Source: a virus
Direction: 5' to 3' (one strand)
DNA: 56,885 nucleotides
Virus record (IMG/VR): IMGVR_UViG_3300049053_000087
Span: 1 to 56,885 of that record
Made by a program: the position numbers and the translations under genes. Of the stretch, positions 1-8,843 are shown one piece after another. Each line of letters starts with the position of its first letter. Within the stretch, counting starts at the first letter, position 1. Under the pieces are notes generated by a model, which did not search any database, had not been told where the DNA came from, and worked only from the letters and a program-made list of their open reading frames with translations.

Positions 1-1950
1 GATATCTACGGCGCCAATGCATCTGGTAAGTCTACAATAGCTGATTCCTGGTTCTGGTGTTGGTTTGGCAAAAACAGTCAGGACGAAAAGGATTTTGGTA
101 TTAAGAACTCCGTTCTGACAGACCTTAATGAAATGGACCACGAGGTTGAGGCTATATTGTTGATTGATGGCGAGGAAACAACCCTGCGCCATGTGTACAG
201 GGAAAAATGGCAAAAGAAGAAAGGTGCTAGTATAAAAAGCTACACCGGCAATGAGCATGAATATTATTGGAATGGTGTGCCATGCCTTCTTAAAGACTGG
301 AACGCGAAGATCGAAAAGATCCTGTCGGCCGAAACTTTTAAGATGATCACCCACCCGGGTTATTTCAACGTTACCATGGCGTGGCAGAAACGTCGTGAAA
401 CTTTGATCGAAATGGCCGGCGCTGTCAGTGATCGCGAAATTGTTGGCCATGATAAGCAGTTAAATGCCCTGCTGGATAGCATGGGTAAGGAAACGATCAA
501 AGAATACCGGTCTAAATTAAGCGCCCGTAAAAAGAAGCTGAAGGAAGACCTGGAGCATATTCCCGCCCGCATTGATGAAGCTAAGCGTAGCCTGCCTGAA
601 GAGACGCCCGATTTTGAAGCTCTGCAGGTACAGATCAATAAGGCCGCTGCCGATCTAAATGAGATTGACTTGCAGCTATCAAATAAAACTGCTGCTCAAA
701 AGCAGTTTCAGGATGAACAGTCTGCCATTCAGAAAGAGATTCACAGGCTTAGCCGTAGCTACACCGACGTTGAGTATAAATTGCGTGTTGTGTTGGAGAA
801 CCACGATCGAAACGCAATGGGCGATATCGATGAAGTGAAACTTCGGATTAAAAACTTAAACTCTTCTATCGCCCAACTGGGAAAAGACAAAGCTGATGCT
901 GAGGACCGCATTACAAGGTACAATGAGACCCTCACCAAGATGCGTGATGATTTTACAACAGTCAACATACGCAAGTTCGAATATCCAGAGTTTAAGTTCG
1001 ATGAATCAGAAAATACCTGCTCTCATTGTAAGCAGGCTTTGCCCGCAGGTGATATAGCGAAACGTAAGGCAGAGTTTAAAAAAAACTACGACATTGACAG
1101 GGAACAAAAGCTGGTTGCCTTCAATAACGGGAAGAGGCGTGAACTGGATGATATCAATTCTACTGGTCAGAAAACTAAAGCCAATAAAGAAGAGGTAGAA
1201 GGCTTTCTGCAACAAATTGCTGATAATCTGGCAAAGAAACAAGTCGAACTAGACGAGGCTACTGCTAAATTAAACACACTGCAATCGCAGTTTACTCAAC
1301 CTGAACCAATCGAGGTTCGCCTGGCTGAAGTCGTGAAACATAACAAAGAGGCGTTATCAATAAAGACCGCATTAGAAACTCAAAAAGCGCTGATAAAAGA
1401 AGAGCCTGCAGAAGATAATGCGGATGCCAAAAAGCGCAAATCCGAGCTTTCAACTCTGCTTACAGACCTTAACAAGCGCATGGGACAGAAGGATATTATT
1501 GCTGCTACCCATGACCGTATAAAAAAATTGGGGCAGGATGAAAGGGATCTTTCGCAGAAGCTTGCTGATGTTGAACAGGAAGAGGATCTTCTGTTGCAGT
1601 TCGAAAAACTTCGCATGGAAACGATCAACGATCGTGTGAATGGCCTCTTTAAATATGTGAAGTTCAAATTATTCCAAACGAACATTAACGGCGGTGAAGA
1701 GCCTTGCTGCGAGACCATGCTTGATGGTGTGCCCTATTCCGATCTGAATACTGCTGGCCGCATTAAAGCCGGTATTGATATCATCAACGCCCTTTCTACT
1801 CATTATAACGTGTACGCACCAATATTCCTCGATAACCGGGAGAGTGTAACTGATATTCCAGAAACGGAAAGCCAGGTGATAAACCTTATTGTATCACCGG
1901 CCGACAAGAAGTTGCGGATTGAAGCGGTTGAGATGCAGGAGGCAGTGTAA
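1..1950 (+). CDS. Rad50/SbcC-like AAA ATPase with zinc hook (5' partial)
   Basis: The reading frame is open from base 1, so the true start lies outside the window. A Walker A motif (GANASGKST) is read at 10-36, which an ATG at 133 would exclude. Long charged helical stretches typical of coiled coil flank a CSHC zinc-hook motif (codons 1018-1029). Near the C-terminus come a signature-like LNTAGRIKAG and a Walker B-like IFLDNRESV. Proteins of this family (SbcC, Rad50, T4 gp46) pair with an Mre11/SbcD nuclease to process DNA ends; no such partner is in the window, but it could lie just upstream. The next gene is a RecT-like annealing protein, which points to phage recombination and replication. 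Confidence 0.88.
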   Translation, partial: DIYGANASGKSTIADSWFWCWFGKNSQDEKDFGIKNSVLTDLNEMDHEVEAILLIDGEETTLRHVYREKWQKKKGASIKSYTGNEHEYYWNGVPCLLKDWNAKIEKILSAETFKMITHPGYFNVTMAWQKRRETLIEMAGAVSDREIVGHDKQLNALLDSMGKETIKEYRSKLSARKKKLKEDLEHIPARIDEAKRSLPEETPDFEALQVQINKAAADLNEIDLQLSNKTAAQKQFQDEQSAIQKEIHRLSRSYTDVEYKLRVVLENHDRNAMGDIDEVKLRIKNLNSSIAQLGKDKADAEDRITRYNETLTKMRDDFTTVNIRKFEYPEFKFDESENTCSHCKQALPAGDIAKRKAEFKKNYDIDREQKLVAFNNGKRRELDDINSTGQKTKANKEEVEGFLQQIADNLAKKQVELDEATAKLNTLQSQFTQPEPIEVRLAEVVKHNKEALSIKTALETQKALIKEEPAEDNADAKKRKSELSTLLTDLNKRMGQKDIIAATHDRIKKLGQDERDLSQKLADVEQEEDLLLQFEKLRMETINDRVNGLFKYVKFKLFQTNINGGEEPCCETMLDGVPYSDLNTAGRIKAGIDIINALSTHYNVYAPIFLDNRESVTDIPETESQVINLIVSPADKKLRIEAVEMQEAV

Positions 1951-1986
1951 GTAAAACCTCATTCTATCAATATTTAAAAAGTAAGT

Positions 1987-2853
1987 ATGTCAACAGAGTT
2001 AACAAAGGCGCCCAAGATTCAACAGTTCAATTATTTTGATCCTGAGCAGTTCGCCGTCATGCAACGTATATGTGCTGTGTTTGCGAGTAGTGAATTGGTA
2101 CCTGAACGTTATCGGATTACTGAAAAGAATCCAAAAGATAAGGCGATCGCAAACTGTATGATCGCTATTGAGACCGCCCAACGAATTGGTGCCAGCCCGT
2201 TGATGGTAATGCAGAACCTTGATATCATCCAGGGTAAACCTGGATGGTCGAGTAAATTTCTTATCGCTACGATCAATACCTGTGGCCGGTATGAAACCTT
2301 GCAATATAAAATGAATAACCTCGGTAAGGTCGGTAAGATAAAGATCGTTGAGTATAAATGGGAAAACAGGCAAAAGGTTGCCGTTGAAACCATCTTCGAT
2401 GGCTCGGAAATCGATAACTGGGAGTGTATTGCATATACTACCCCAAAAGGTAATGGTGAGGTATTGGAAAGTTCCGAGGTATCTGTAAAGCTCGCTATAC
2501 AGGAAGGTTGGTATCAAAAGGCGGGCTCAAAGTGGCCAACCATGACAAAGAAAATGCTCCGTTACCGTGCTGCATCCTTTTGGACAAATGAATTCGCGCC
2601 TGAGTTGAGTATCGGCTTCAAAACCAGCGATGAGATAAAGGATATCGAGGATATCGAGTATGAAGAAGTGACCGCGGAAAAGAAGGTGAAAGCCCAGGTC
2701 GATGCAAACGCCAACAAAGAAACAATCGGCTTTGATCAGAAGCCTGAAACAAAGCAGGAGGATAAGCCAGTTGCTGATCAGGCTCCCGAAAAGAAAGATG
2801 AAAAGCAACCTGAAACAGAAACAAAATCACAGGAAGAGGGGCCTAAGTTCTAA
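1987..2853 (+). CDS. recT: RecT-family single-strand annealing protein
   Basis: 288 aa. The N-terminal two thirds carry RecT-like features: a helical block ending in SPLMVMQNLDIIQGKPGW, then a GWYQKAGSKWPTMTKKMLRY stretch and AASFWTNEFAPELSIGFKT. The last ~80 residues are a low-complexity Lys/Glu/Gln tail, common in phage RecT proteins and likely disordered. RecT proteins anneal complementary strands during phage recombination. The gene follows the Rad50-like ATPase after 36 nt, and its stop codon shares an A with the next start. A nuclease partner is not obvious; the MBL-fold protein two genes on is a candidate. Confidence 0.8.
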   Translation: MSTELTKAPKIQQFNYFDPEQFAVMQRICAVFASSELVPERYRITEKNPKDKAIANCMIAIETAQRIGASPLMVMQNLDIIQGKPGWSSKFLIATINTCGRYETLQYKMNNLGKVGKIKIVEYKWENRQKVAVETIFDGSEIDNWECIAYTTPKGNGEVLESSEVSVKLAIQEGWYQKAGSKWPTMTKKMLRYRAASFWTNEFAPELSIGFKTSDEIKDIEDIEYEEVTAEKKVKAQVDANANKETIGFDQKPETKQEDKPVADQAPEKKDEKQPETETKSQEEGPKF

Positions 2854-3140
2854 TGAAAACAGTTGCATTAAAACGGAAGCCCCAGGCGCCTTATTATGTC
2901 ACTGATCAGGTGATAGTTGATGATATAGTAACAGGTTTAATAGCCAATAACTATTATGTGCCTGTGATTGATAATTCCAAACCGGGATTAGTTTTCATAA
3001 CTGTTTGTTTGTTGATTGAAAATTATTTATGGCCCATTAAGGAAAAGATACCACAGGCAAATTTGGAGAACTTTCTTCGCGGCCACAATCCTAACCTGGC
3101 ATTCACCATAGAGCATTATGAAGTTACAAATCATCAATAG
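2853..3140 (+). CDS. hypothetical protein
   Basis: 95 aa, not recognised. The start overlaps the RecT stop by one base and its own 3' end overlaps the MBL-fold gene by 23 nt, so it is translationally embedded in the recombination operon. The sequence has a basic N-terminus (KRKPQAPYYVTDQ), then mixed hydrophobic and charged residues with no membrane segment or metal-binding motif. It terminates with TAG, one of several genes here that use amber as an ordinary stop. Confidence 0.65.
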   Translation: MKTVALKRKPQAPYYVTDQVIVDDIVTGLIANNYYVPVIDNSKPGLVFITVCLLIENYLWPIKEKIPQANLENFLRGHNPNLAFTIEHYEVTNHQ

Positions 3141-3858
3141 CAACTCTGCCGGAAATAGTTACATAATGGAAGCGCAGGATGGCGAAGCCCTGCTGATAGA
3201 GTGTGGGCTTCGCTTCCAACTAATCCAGCAGGCGTTGAAGTATAAGATCAATCGTGTTGCCGGCTGCCTGGTCACTCACTCGCATGGTGATCATAGTAAG
3301 GCGATTCGTGATGTGCTTAAGGTTGGTATCCGGGTATATGCTACACAAGGGGAACACCGGGCAATGGGAACCGAACATCATCATAATTCCCGGTATAGCG
3401 TGATCATACCATTTATGGTTGGATCATTTGAGTGTTTGGCATTTAAGGTTATTCACGATACGCCTGAGCCTGTTGGTTACCTGATACGACATGAAGAATG
3501 TGGTACCGTTCTTTTCCTCACCGATACGGTTTACAGTCCATTCCGGTTTAATGGCCTCAATAATATTATCGTTGAAGCCAACTATTGCCAGAAGATCCTT
3601 GACAAGCGTGTGGAGAATGGCGAGAACCCAAAGTTTCTACGCGATCGTGTTATTGAAAGCCATATGAGCATTGCCAATTGTAAAGACTTGCTCATGGCTA
3701 ACGACCTCAGTCAGGTTAATAACATTGTGCTGATACACCTGTCGGATGGTAACAGTGACGCCGCCCGGTTCAAAAAAGAAGTGCAGGAAGTTACCGGTAA
3801 ATCGGTTCACGTAGCGGAAGCCGGCATGGAGATACCGTTTAACCGTACTCCTTTTTAA
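3118..3858 (+). CDS. MBL-fold metallo-hydrolase
   Basis: 246 aa. The metallo-beta-lactamase signature THSHGDHS (HxHxDH, residues 54-59) is followed by plausible later metal ligands (His in VIHDTPEP, Asp in FLTDTVYS, His in ESHMS and LIHLSDGNSD). The N-terminus (IINSNSAGNSYIM) resembles YycJ/PhnP-type MBL proteins. Substrates in this superfamily range from nucleic acids to small phosphodiesters. Genes of this type often sit beside recT in phages, so a nuclease role in end resection is an attractive inference but not shown by sequence alone. Confidence 0.85.
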   Translation: MKLQIINSNSAGNSYIMEAQDGEALLIECGLRFQLIQQALKYKINRVAGCLVTHSHGDHSKAIRDVLKVGIRVYATQGEHRAMGTEHHHNSRYSVIIPFMVGSFECLAFKVIHDTPEPVGYLIRHEECGTVLFLTDTVYSPFRFNGLNNIIVEANYCQKILDKRVENGENPKFLRDRVIESHMSIANCKDLLMANDLSQVNNIVLIHLSDGNSDAARFKKEVQEVTGKSVHVAEAGMEIPFNRTPF

Positions 3859-4125
3859 ATGGCAATTAATTGGACAAGATATAGACGAGAAGTTGTTGAG
3901 TTTTCAGCTGGTGAATTTGATTTTAAAGTAATGAGGATTCAGGATTGGCATTTACGATTGACAAACCATAAAGGCAAGCAGCTGGATTATTTTCCTAAAA
4001 GCGGTAAGGCAACATGGGTCGGTACTAACCAGTGGATTTATATAGCAGACATTGAAACATTCATTCAAAAAACTTTCTTAAATGAAAAAGCTTACGATAA
4101 ACAACCAGCCGGTAACGGTAGTTGA
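3859..4125 (+). CDS. hypothetical protein
   Basis: 88 aa, no family recognised. It starts on the base after the MBL gene stops and overlaps the following KTSC-like gene by 44 nt. Aromatic and basic residues are frequent (NWTRYRREVVEF, QDWHLRLTNHKGKQ), with short beta-like segments. The pattern resembles other small phage proteins of the early region; function unknown. Confidence 0.6.
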   Translation: MAINWTRYRREVVEFSAGEFDFKVMRIQDWHLRLTNHKGKQLDYFPKSGKATWVGTNQWIYIADIETFIQKTFLNEKAYDKQPAGNGS

Positions 4126-4381
4126 ATTGTTGAAGGATTTCGAAATCATTACCAAAGATTCCAGTAATGTGGATTATTACGGTACCGATGGGACTAACGT
4201 TTTCATCCAGTTTAAGAATGGTTCTTCCTATCTGTATTCGAATGTAACCCCTGCAGATATAGAGGCAATGAAGCAGGCTGAAAGCATTGGCAGGTTTATC
4301 CCTGTCCTTAAAAAGTATCCAACCACGAAATATGAGAACCGCCTGGTTGTGGTAGTGCAGGAAGAGGCTCTAAAAGGATGA
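4082..4381 (+). CDS. KTSC-domain-like protein
   Basis: 99 aa. The middle (about residues 25-60) reads SSNVDYYGTDGTNVFIQFKNGSSYLYSNV, that is SS-N-V-x-x-x-G-Y/T...L-x-V-x-F-K-N-G-x-x-Y-x-Y, which is the pattern of the KTSC domain. KTSC domains occur fused to lysyl-tRNA synthetases and as single-domain phage or bacterial proteins; their role is unknown, with nucleic-acid binding suggested. The start overlaps the previous gene by 44 nt and the stop (TGA) overlaps an ATG that opens a 16-codon mini-ORF. Confidence 0.65.
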   Translation: MKKLTINNQPVTVVELLKDFEIITKDSSNVDYYGTDGTNVFIQFKNGSSYLYSNVTPADIEAMKQAESIGRFIPVLKKYPTTKYENRLVVVVQEEALKG

Positions 4382-4428
4382 CAAGGGCAACTATAATCAA
4401 GGAAAATAAAACGTTCCAATTCACATGA
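4378..4428 (+). CDS. 16-codon mini-ORF bridging two genes
   Basis: An ATG at 4378 overlaps the TGA of the KTSC-like gene (ATGA), and this frame runs 16 codons (MTRATIIKENKTFQFT) to a TGA at 4426 that itself overlaps the ATG of the following methyltransferase. Both junctions are coupling-type overlaps. It may be a very short peptide, or only a ribosome relay that carries translation across the gap. Coding capacity is too small to judge by composition. Confidence 0.3.
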   Translation: MTRATIIKENKTFQFT

Positions 4429-5693
4429 CAGACGTAACATCAAGCCAGCCAGGCCTTTTTGACAAACCGAGGGCGGTTATCCGTGAAACCAGAATACTGG
4501 AATGCTGGTGCCCTAAGTGTCATCAGGGCCAAATTAAGACAATTCTTAGCGATAGCTTCCATAATGACCGTGCAATTATAGAAAGTGTTGGTAAAGAGTT
4601 TACATGCGTTAATTGTGGCATTGTATACGAGGTTGGCGACTTTCTATCTGTCATCCCTAACGCTTTTATGGTGGCGTCAAGGTCACAAGAAAGCAAAGTA
4701 AAATCAAATATGGAGGTCGAGGCTTGGCTGAATGAACCAGTAGTTAAAGATGAAGGTAATTACGATGGTGATGCAATTATGAAGGATCTGGAATTAGTTA
4801 ATCGGGCCTCAGAGGTAACTAATAAGTTCTTGGAAAACATGTTGGCGAAAATTAATAAACCGTCGAACCACGTGTCCCCGGAATTACCCGCTGAGGATAC
4901 TGAAGTTGAGCAGGAAGAAATGCCCGAAACAACCAATGAAGTACAGGCTGTTTTAAAACAATGCGCCGTACTTGGTAACGTAGTAAAACTTCCTGATGGA
5001 CAGCTCGATCGGAAGCTATATGCCGATGTGAAGAAGGCGTTAGAGTTGATCGGCGGCAATTGGAAAGGAGGCAAAACATACGGCTTTGTTTTTCAAACGG
5101 ACCCTACCGAATTGTTGGAGCAGATCGCTAACGGCGAAAAGCGCAACTTAAAAAAGGAGTACCAATTCTTTGAAACACCCGTTGAGCTTGCTGCGCGTAT
5201 GGTTGAGATGGCGGAACTGGGTGAAACCGATGGGCAGGGCTACGGCGACATACTGGAACCCTCAGCCGGTCAGGGCGCAATTGTAAAAGCTATACACGAA
5301 GCGACGGAAGGGGCTGCCACCGTGTACTGTTATGAATTGATGGATATAAACAGAGGTATACTTTCAGCAATGCCCGGCGTATCAATCATAGGTGACGACT
5401 TTTTGAAGGCTGCCAGTGTTGTCCAATACGATCGCATCATTGCGAATCCGCCGTTCACAAAGAATCAAGACATTGATCATATAAGGCATATGTATAACCT
5501 GCTGAAGCCTGGCGGGGTGATGGTTTCATTGGCTTCCCCAAGCTGGAAGTTTGGTTCTCAAAAGAAACAGGTCTCATTCAGAGAATGGTTAATTGGGATC
5601 GATGCGTATTTGCAGGAAATTCCGGAAGGCGCCTTTAAAGAATCAGGAACATCAATCAGGACCGTTTTGATTAAAATAGTAAAACCCGATTGA
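4425..5693 (+). CDS. N6-adenine DNA methyltransferase with N-terminal zinc ribbon
   Basis: 422 aa. The N-terminus has a two-knuckle Cys motif (CWCPKCHQG ... CVNCG, residues ~22-64) of zinc-ribbon type. The C-terminal half is a class I SAM methyltransferase: motif I as ILEPSAGQGAIV, an acidic end of strand 2 (CYELMDINR), and catalytic motif IV as IIANPPFTKN (NPPF), as in gamma-class N6 enzymes. It is the first of three DNA methyltransferase genes in tandem with no restriction endonuclease beside them, so protection of phage DNA or an epigenetic role is likely. An RNA or protein substrate is less likely given NPPF. Confidence 0.82.
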   Translation: MTDVTSSQPGLFDKPRAVIRETRILECWCPKCHQGQIKTILSDSFHNDRAIIESVGKEFTCVNCGIVYEVGDFLSVIPNAFMVASRSQESKVKSNMEVEAWLNEPVVKDEGNYDGDAIMKDLELVNRASEVTNKFLENMLAKINKPSNHVSPELPAEDTEVEQEEMPETTNEVQAVLKQCAVLGNVVKLPDGQLDRKLYADVKKALELIGGNWKGGKTYGFVFQTDPTELLEQIANGEKRNLKKEYQFFETPVELAARMVEMAELGETDGQGYGDILEPSAGQGAIVKAIHEATEGAATVYCYELMDINRGILSAMPGVSIIGDDFLKAASVVQYDRIIANPPFTKNQDIDHIRHMYNLLKPGGVMVSLASPSWKFGSQKKQVSFREWLIGIDAYLQEIPEGAFKESGTSIRTVLIKIVKPD

Positions 5694-5699
5694 AAGAGT

Positions 5700-6497
5700 A
5701 TGCATATCAGCAATCAAATAAAAACTTTTGATTACTTGGGAAGTAAGTTTTCAATTCTACCATGGTTGTTACCTCAATTACCAGCATGTAACCATTATAT
5801 AAGTGTCTTTGGTGGTGCGGCATCCGATCTCATCAACCGAGATCCTTCACCAATTGAAACCTACAATGATCTCAATGGTAACGTTGTGAACTTCTTTTCG
5901 GTGCTTCGGAATAAATCTAATGAGCTGATTGCTGCCCTTGAATTAACATTACATAGTAGACAAGAATATAGTAATGCTTGGTATTGTGAGACTGATACAG
6001 ATATTGAAAAGGCCAGAAAGTTCTTTATTCGAACGCAACAATCTATTTATGCTGCAGGAGCTCAAGATAAAGTTAAAGGATGGGCTGCTTCATTAACACA
6101 AAGCAGGGTTAGCATTTCAGAGAAAACACATAGATGGATTAGGGGCGTGAACGGCCTTTGGGAAGTTGCGGAACGATTAAAACATGTGCAAATCGAGTGC
6201 AAGGACTTTAAATTTATTCTGAAGCATTATAACGATAAAGGAACCTTGTTTTATTGCGATCCTCCTTACGATATGACCTTTCGCAGCTCAACAAAGTATG
6301 AATTTGATTTTACGAACCAAGACTTTTTGGATCTCCATTATTGGGCATCTAAAGTAAAGGGGAAAATAGCAATATCAGGATATGATACAGCTTTTATGAG
6401 GGAATTATTTACAGGCTTCAATTTTCACAAGGGGCCAATGCGGAAGAACAATAGATCAAATAAGGAGGCAAAGGAATGCCTTTGGACAAATTATTAA
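5700..6497 (+). CDS. Dam-type (D12 class) DNA adenine methyltransferase
   Basis: 265 aa, usual length for the D12/Dam family. The N-terminus carries the YLGSK motif followed by a FGGAASDLIN block equivalent to the SAM-binding F-x-G-G/A motif, and the C-terminal half has catalytic motif IV DPPY (YCDPPYDMTF, ~residue 185). Target specificity cannot be read from the sequence. It lies 6 nt after the NPPF methyltransferase and 3 nt before the C5 enzyme. Codon use here is more AT-rich than in the flanking genes, which suggests separate acquisition. Confidence 0.88.
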   Translation: MHISNQIKTFDYLGSKFSILPWLLPQLPACNHYISVFGGAASDLINRDPSPIETYNDLNGNVVNFFSVLRNKSNELIAALELTLHSRQEYSNAWYCETDTDIEKARKFFIRTQQSIYAAGAQDKVKGWAASLTQSRVSISEKTHRWIRGVNGLWEVAERLKHVQIECKDFKFILKHYNDKGTLFYCDPPYDMTFRSSTKYEFDFTNQDFLDLHYWASKVKGKIAISGYDTAFMRELFTGFNFHKGPMRKNNRSNKEAKECLWTNY

Positions 6498-6500
6498 ATC

Positions 6501-8339
6501 ATGACTGATCCCTTATTCATAATTGTAGATCTTTTTTGCGGCGCCGGCGGTGATACAACAGGGTTCGTTCAGGCGACACTGGAAGGGATGGGAATTGCCA
6601 AGGTTATCGCGGGTGTAAACCATGATCCTAAGGCTATTAAAAGCCACTGGCTAAATTACCCGGAAGTAAAGCACTTTGAAGAAGATATCAGAACGTTGGA
6701 TTTGACCGACCTGGTTGCCCTGGCTCAATATTATCGGATCAAATACCCGGATGCCTACCTGATTTTATGGGCATCGCTGGAATGTACCAACTTCAGCAAG
6801 GCAAAGGGTGGTCAGCCCCGCGATGCTGACTCTCGAACTTTGGCCGATCATCTTGATCGTTATGTAATAGCCCTGCAGCCTGATTTTATCCAGATAGAAA
6901 ATGTTGTAGAATTTATGAGCTGGGGGCCTATGCGTATTAAGGCAAAGAAGCAACATGCTGATCGAACTGACTTATTTACGATTCCGTGCAATGGAAGCTT
7001 TGTTTATGGATGGATTCCGGAAAGTAGCAAAAATGGGCAGGATTGGTTAAGGTGGCGAAAACAGATCTGCTCACATGGATACGTTGACGAATGGAAGGAA
7101 TTAAACAGCGCCAACTTCGGCGCCTATACTTCTCGTAACCGGTTGTTTGGCATCTTCGCTCGCCCTGGGTTGCCTATTTGTTGGCCTGAGCCCACTCATG
7201 CAAAAAAACCTTCTAAACAAAGTATGCACGGCGATTTAAAGAAGTGGATGCCTGTTAAAGACATGCTCGATTTTTCCGATGAAGGAAAAAGCATATTCAA
7301 TAGGAAAAAACCGCTCGTCGATAATACCTTAGAACGCATTTACGCCGGCCTTATCAAATTTGTTGCAAAAGGTGACAATTCATTTGTGAGCAAATATTAT
7401 AGCGGTAAGCCAGCTGGTAAAGTTGTTAGCATCAATCAGCCTTCCAGCACTGTTACTACTTTCGGTAACCAAGCGTTGGTCCAAGCCGTTGGGTTCACCG
7501 CCCAATCAGTAGATCAACCGGCCGGTACTGTAACGACGATCGATCATCATGCACTCGTGCAAACAAACTTCCTGGTTAAGTACAATTCAAAACAAAAGGA
7601 TGGCAGCTACAATGCTCCATCTGTCGAAGATCCTGCGCCGGTAATAACAACTCAAAACCGGTTATATCTGGCACAATTAAAATTCATTACAAATTATTAC
7701 AGTAATGGAGGCGAGCTTACATCTGTTGATGGTCCCGCACCAACGATTTCAACACACGATCGATCAGCTGTCGTTTCGGTCACAAACCATAACAATCAAT
7801 CTATCGATCAGCCAGCTGGTGTGATAATGACCAATGACAAGCACAGTGTTGTGAATTGTGAGCCGTTCATTATGCCGACCAATTATGATAACAAACCGGT
7901 ATCAACAGATCAACCGGCTCCTACCATAACAGCAAATCGAAAGCATCATTATTTAATTAATCCTGCATACGGGGGCAATCCTTTATCAACAGATAACCCC
8001 TGTCCTGTTATTGTTGCGAGACAGGATAAGGTTCCGCTGTACCTGGTGCAGGCTGAAGAAGGATTAGTTGCTGTACCGGTATATCCAGGTGACAGCAAGA
8101 TTATGATCAAGATAAAAGAGTTCATGGCCATCTTTAATATCGCGGATATAAAGATGCGCATGTTCAGAATTCATGAATTGTTACGCATACAAGGTTTTCC
8201 GTCAGGGTATAAACTTGAAGGAACTCAGGAGGACCAAAAGAAGTTCGTGGGTAACAGTGTGGTGCCGTTGGTTGTACAGAAGTGGACAGAGGCCCTTGGC
8301 TCCCGGTTGATCGAAACCTTTAATCAAAAAATTGCATAG
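6501..8339 (+). CDS. C5-cytosine DNA methyltransferase with repeat-bearing variable region
   Basis: 612 aa. Motif I is LFCGAGGDTTGF near residue 12; the catalytic-loop equivalent is ASLECTNFSKAKGG (Cys presumed catalytic, with EC replacing the usual PC) and motif VI is IENVVEFM. Motifs IX-X are at the C-terminus (RIHELLRIQGFP, VGNSVVPLV). Between them, residues ~307-517 hold seven degenerate units of the form S-x-D-x-P-x-x-T-I-T-T, replacing a normal-sized target recognition domain. Such insert repeats occur in phage-type C5 enzymes. It should methylate cytosine in phage DNA; no cognate nuclease is present. It ends with TAG. Confidence 0.87.
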   Translation: MTDPLFIIVDLFCGAGGDTTGFVQATLEGMGIAKVIAGVNHDPKAIKSHWLNYPEVKHFEEDIRTLDLTDLVALAQYYRIKYPDAYLILWASLECTNFSKAKGGQPRDADSRTLADHLDRYVIALQPDFIQIENVVEFMSWGPMRIKAKKQHADRTDLFTIPCNGSFVYGWIPESSKNGQDWLRWRKQICSHGYVDEWKELNSANFGAYTSRNRLFGIFARPGLPICWPEPTHAKKPSKQSMHGDLKKWMPVKDMLDFSDEGKSIFNRKKPLVDNTLERIYAGLIKFVAKGDNSFVSKYYSGKPAGKVVSINQPSSTVTTFGNQALVQAVGFTAQSVDQPAGTVTTIDHHALVQTNFLVKYNSKQKDGSYNAPSVEDPAPVITTQNRLYLAQLKFITNYYSNGGELTSVDGPAPTISTHDRSAVVSVTNHNNQSIDQPAGVIMTNDKHSVVNCEPFIMPTNYDNKPVSTDQPAPTITANRKHHYLINPAYGGNPLSTDNPCPVIVARQDKVPLYLVQAEEGLVAVPVYPGDSKIMIKIKEFMAIFNIADIKMRMFRIHELLRIQGFPSGYKLEGTQEDQKKFVGNSVVPLVVQKWTEALGSRLIETFNQKIA

Positions 8340-8341
8340 CC

Positions 8342-8818
8342 ATGGAACCTAAACTCACCATAGCGGAGATCACCTACATGAGGGCGCTGGCGGCATTCAA
8401 AACCGATGAAGAGCTGGCTAAGATGATGGACAAACCTGTTGAGCTTATAAAATTGCAGTTTTCCATTATGGCTGGCCTTCCAAAGCGACCGGAAGAAAAG
8501 CCTGAAGCCATTGCTCGATTACTTGCAACTGGTGATCCTTCTACCATTACTGATACTGAACCTGTAATCGATAAAAAGAAACCGGGTCGTAAAAAAAAGC
8601 CGGTAGAAGTGAAGCCGGCAAAGAAGCTGATTAGCGCACATGCGCAGGCGGAAGAACGCCTGAAGATCAGGAAGGATAAGAATAATAAAAGCATTTACAA
8701 AACAAAGAAGATTGATCTCACAGGTAAGGTCCCGGTAAAGTTAAATAGCAAAACCACTGTATATGTGAAGCCAGGCTATGATATAGATGAGCTAAAAAGA
8801 AAGTACAAAATCGCTTAA
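8342..8818 (+). CDS. basic protein with possible HTH, unknown function
   Basis: 158 aa. Residues ~8-45 look helix-turn-helix-like (FKTDEELAKMMDKPVELIKL). A strongly basic linker follows (KKKPGRKKKPVEVKP, AT-hook-like but lacking the exact GRP core), then a short conserved-looking C-terminus ending in ELKRKYKIA. DNA binding is therefore plausible. It starts 2 nt after the C5 methyltransferase and precedes another unknown by 25 nt. No closer family can be named. Confidence 0.6.
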   Translation: MEPKLTIAEITYMRALAAFKTDEELAKMMDKPVELIKLQFSIMAGLPKRPEEKPEAIARLLATGDPSTITDTEPVIDKKKPGRKKKPVEVKPAKKLISAHAQAEERLKIRKDKNNKSIYKTKKIDLTGKVPVKLNSKTTVYVKPGYDIDELKRKYKIA

Positions 8819-8843
8819 CAATAACCTTCAAATAAAATTCACT

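Noticed and set aside
8337-8339. Global TAG recoding (alternative genetic code)
   Set aside because: Several genes end with TAG at positions where neighbours begin normally (3140, 8339, 11325, 27573, 51889), and long structural genes contain no in-frame TAG.
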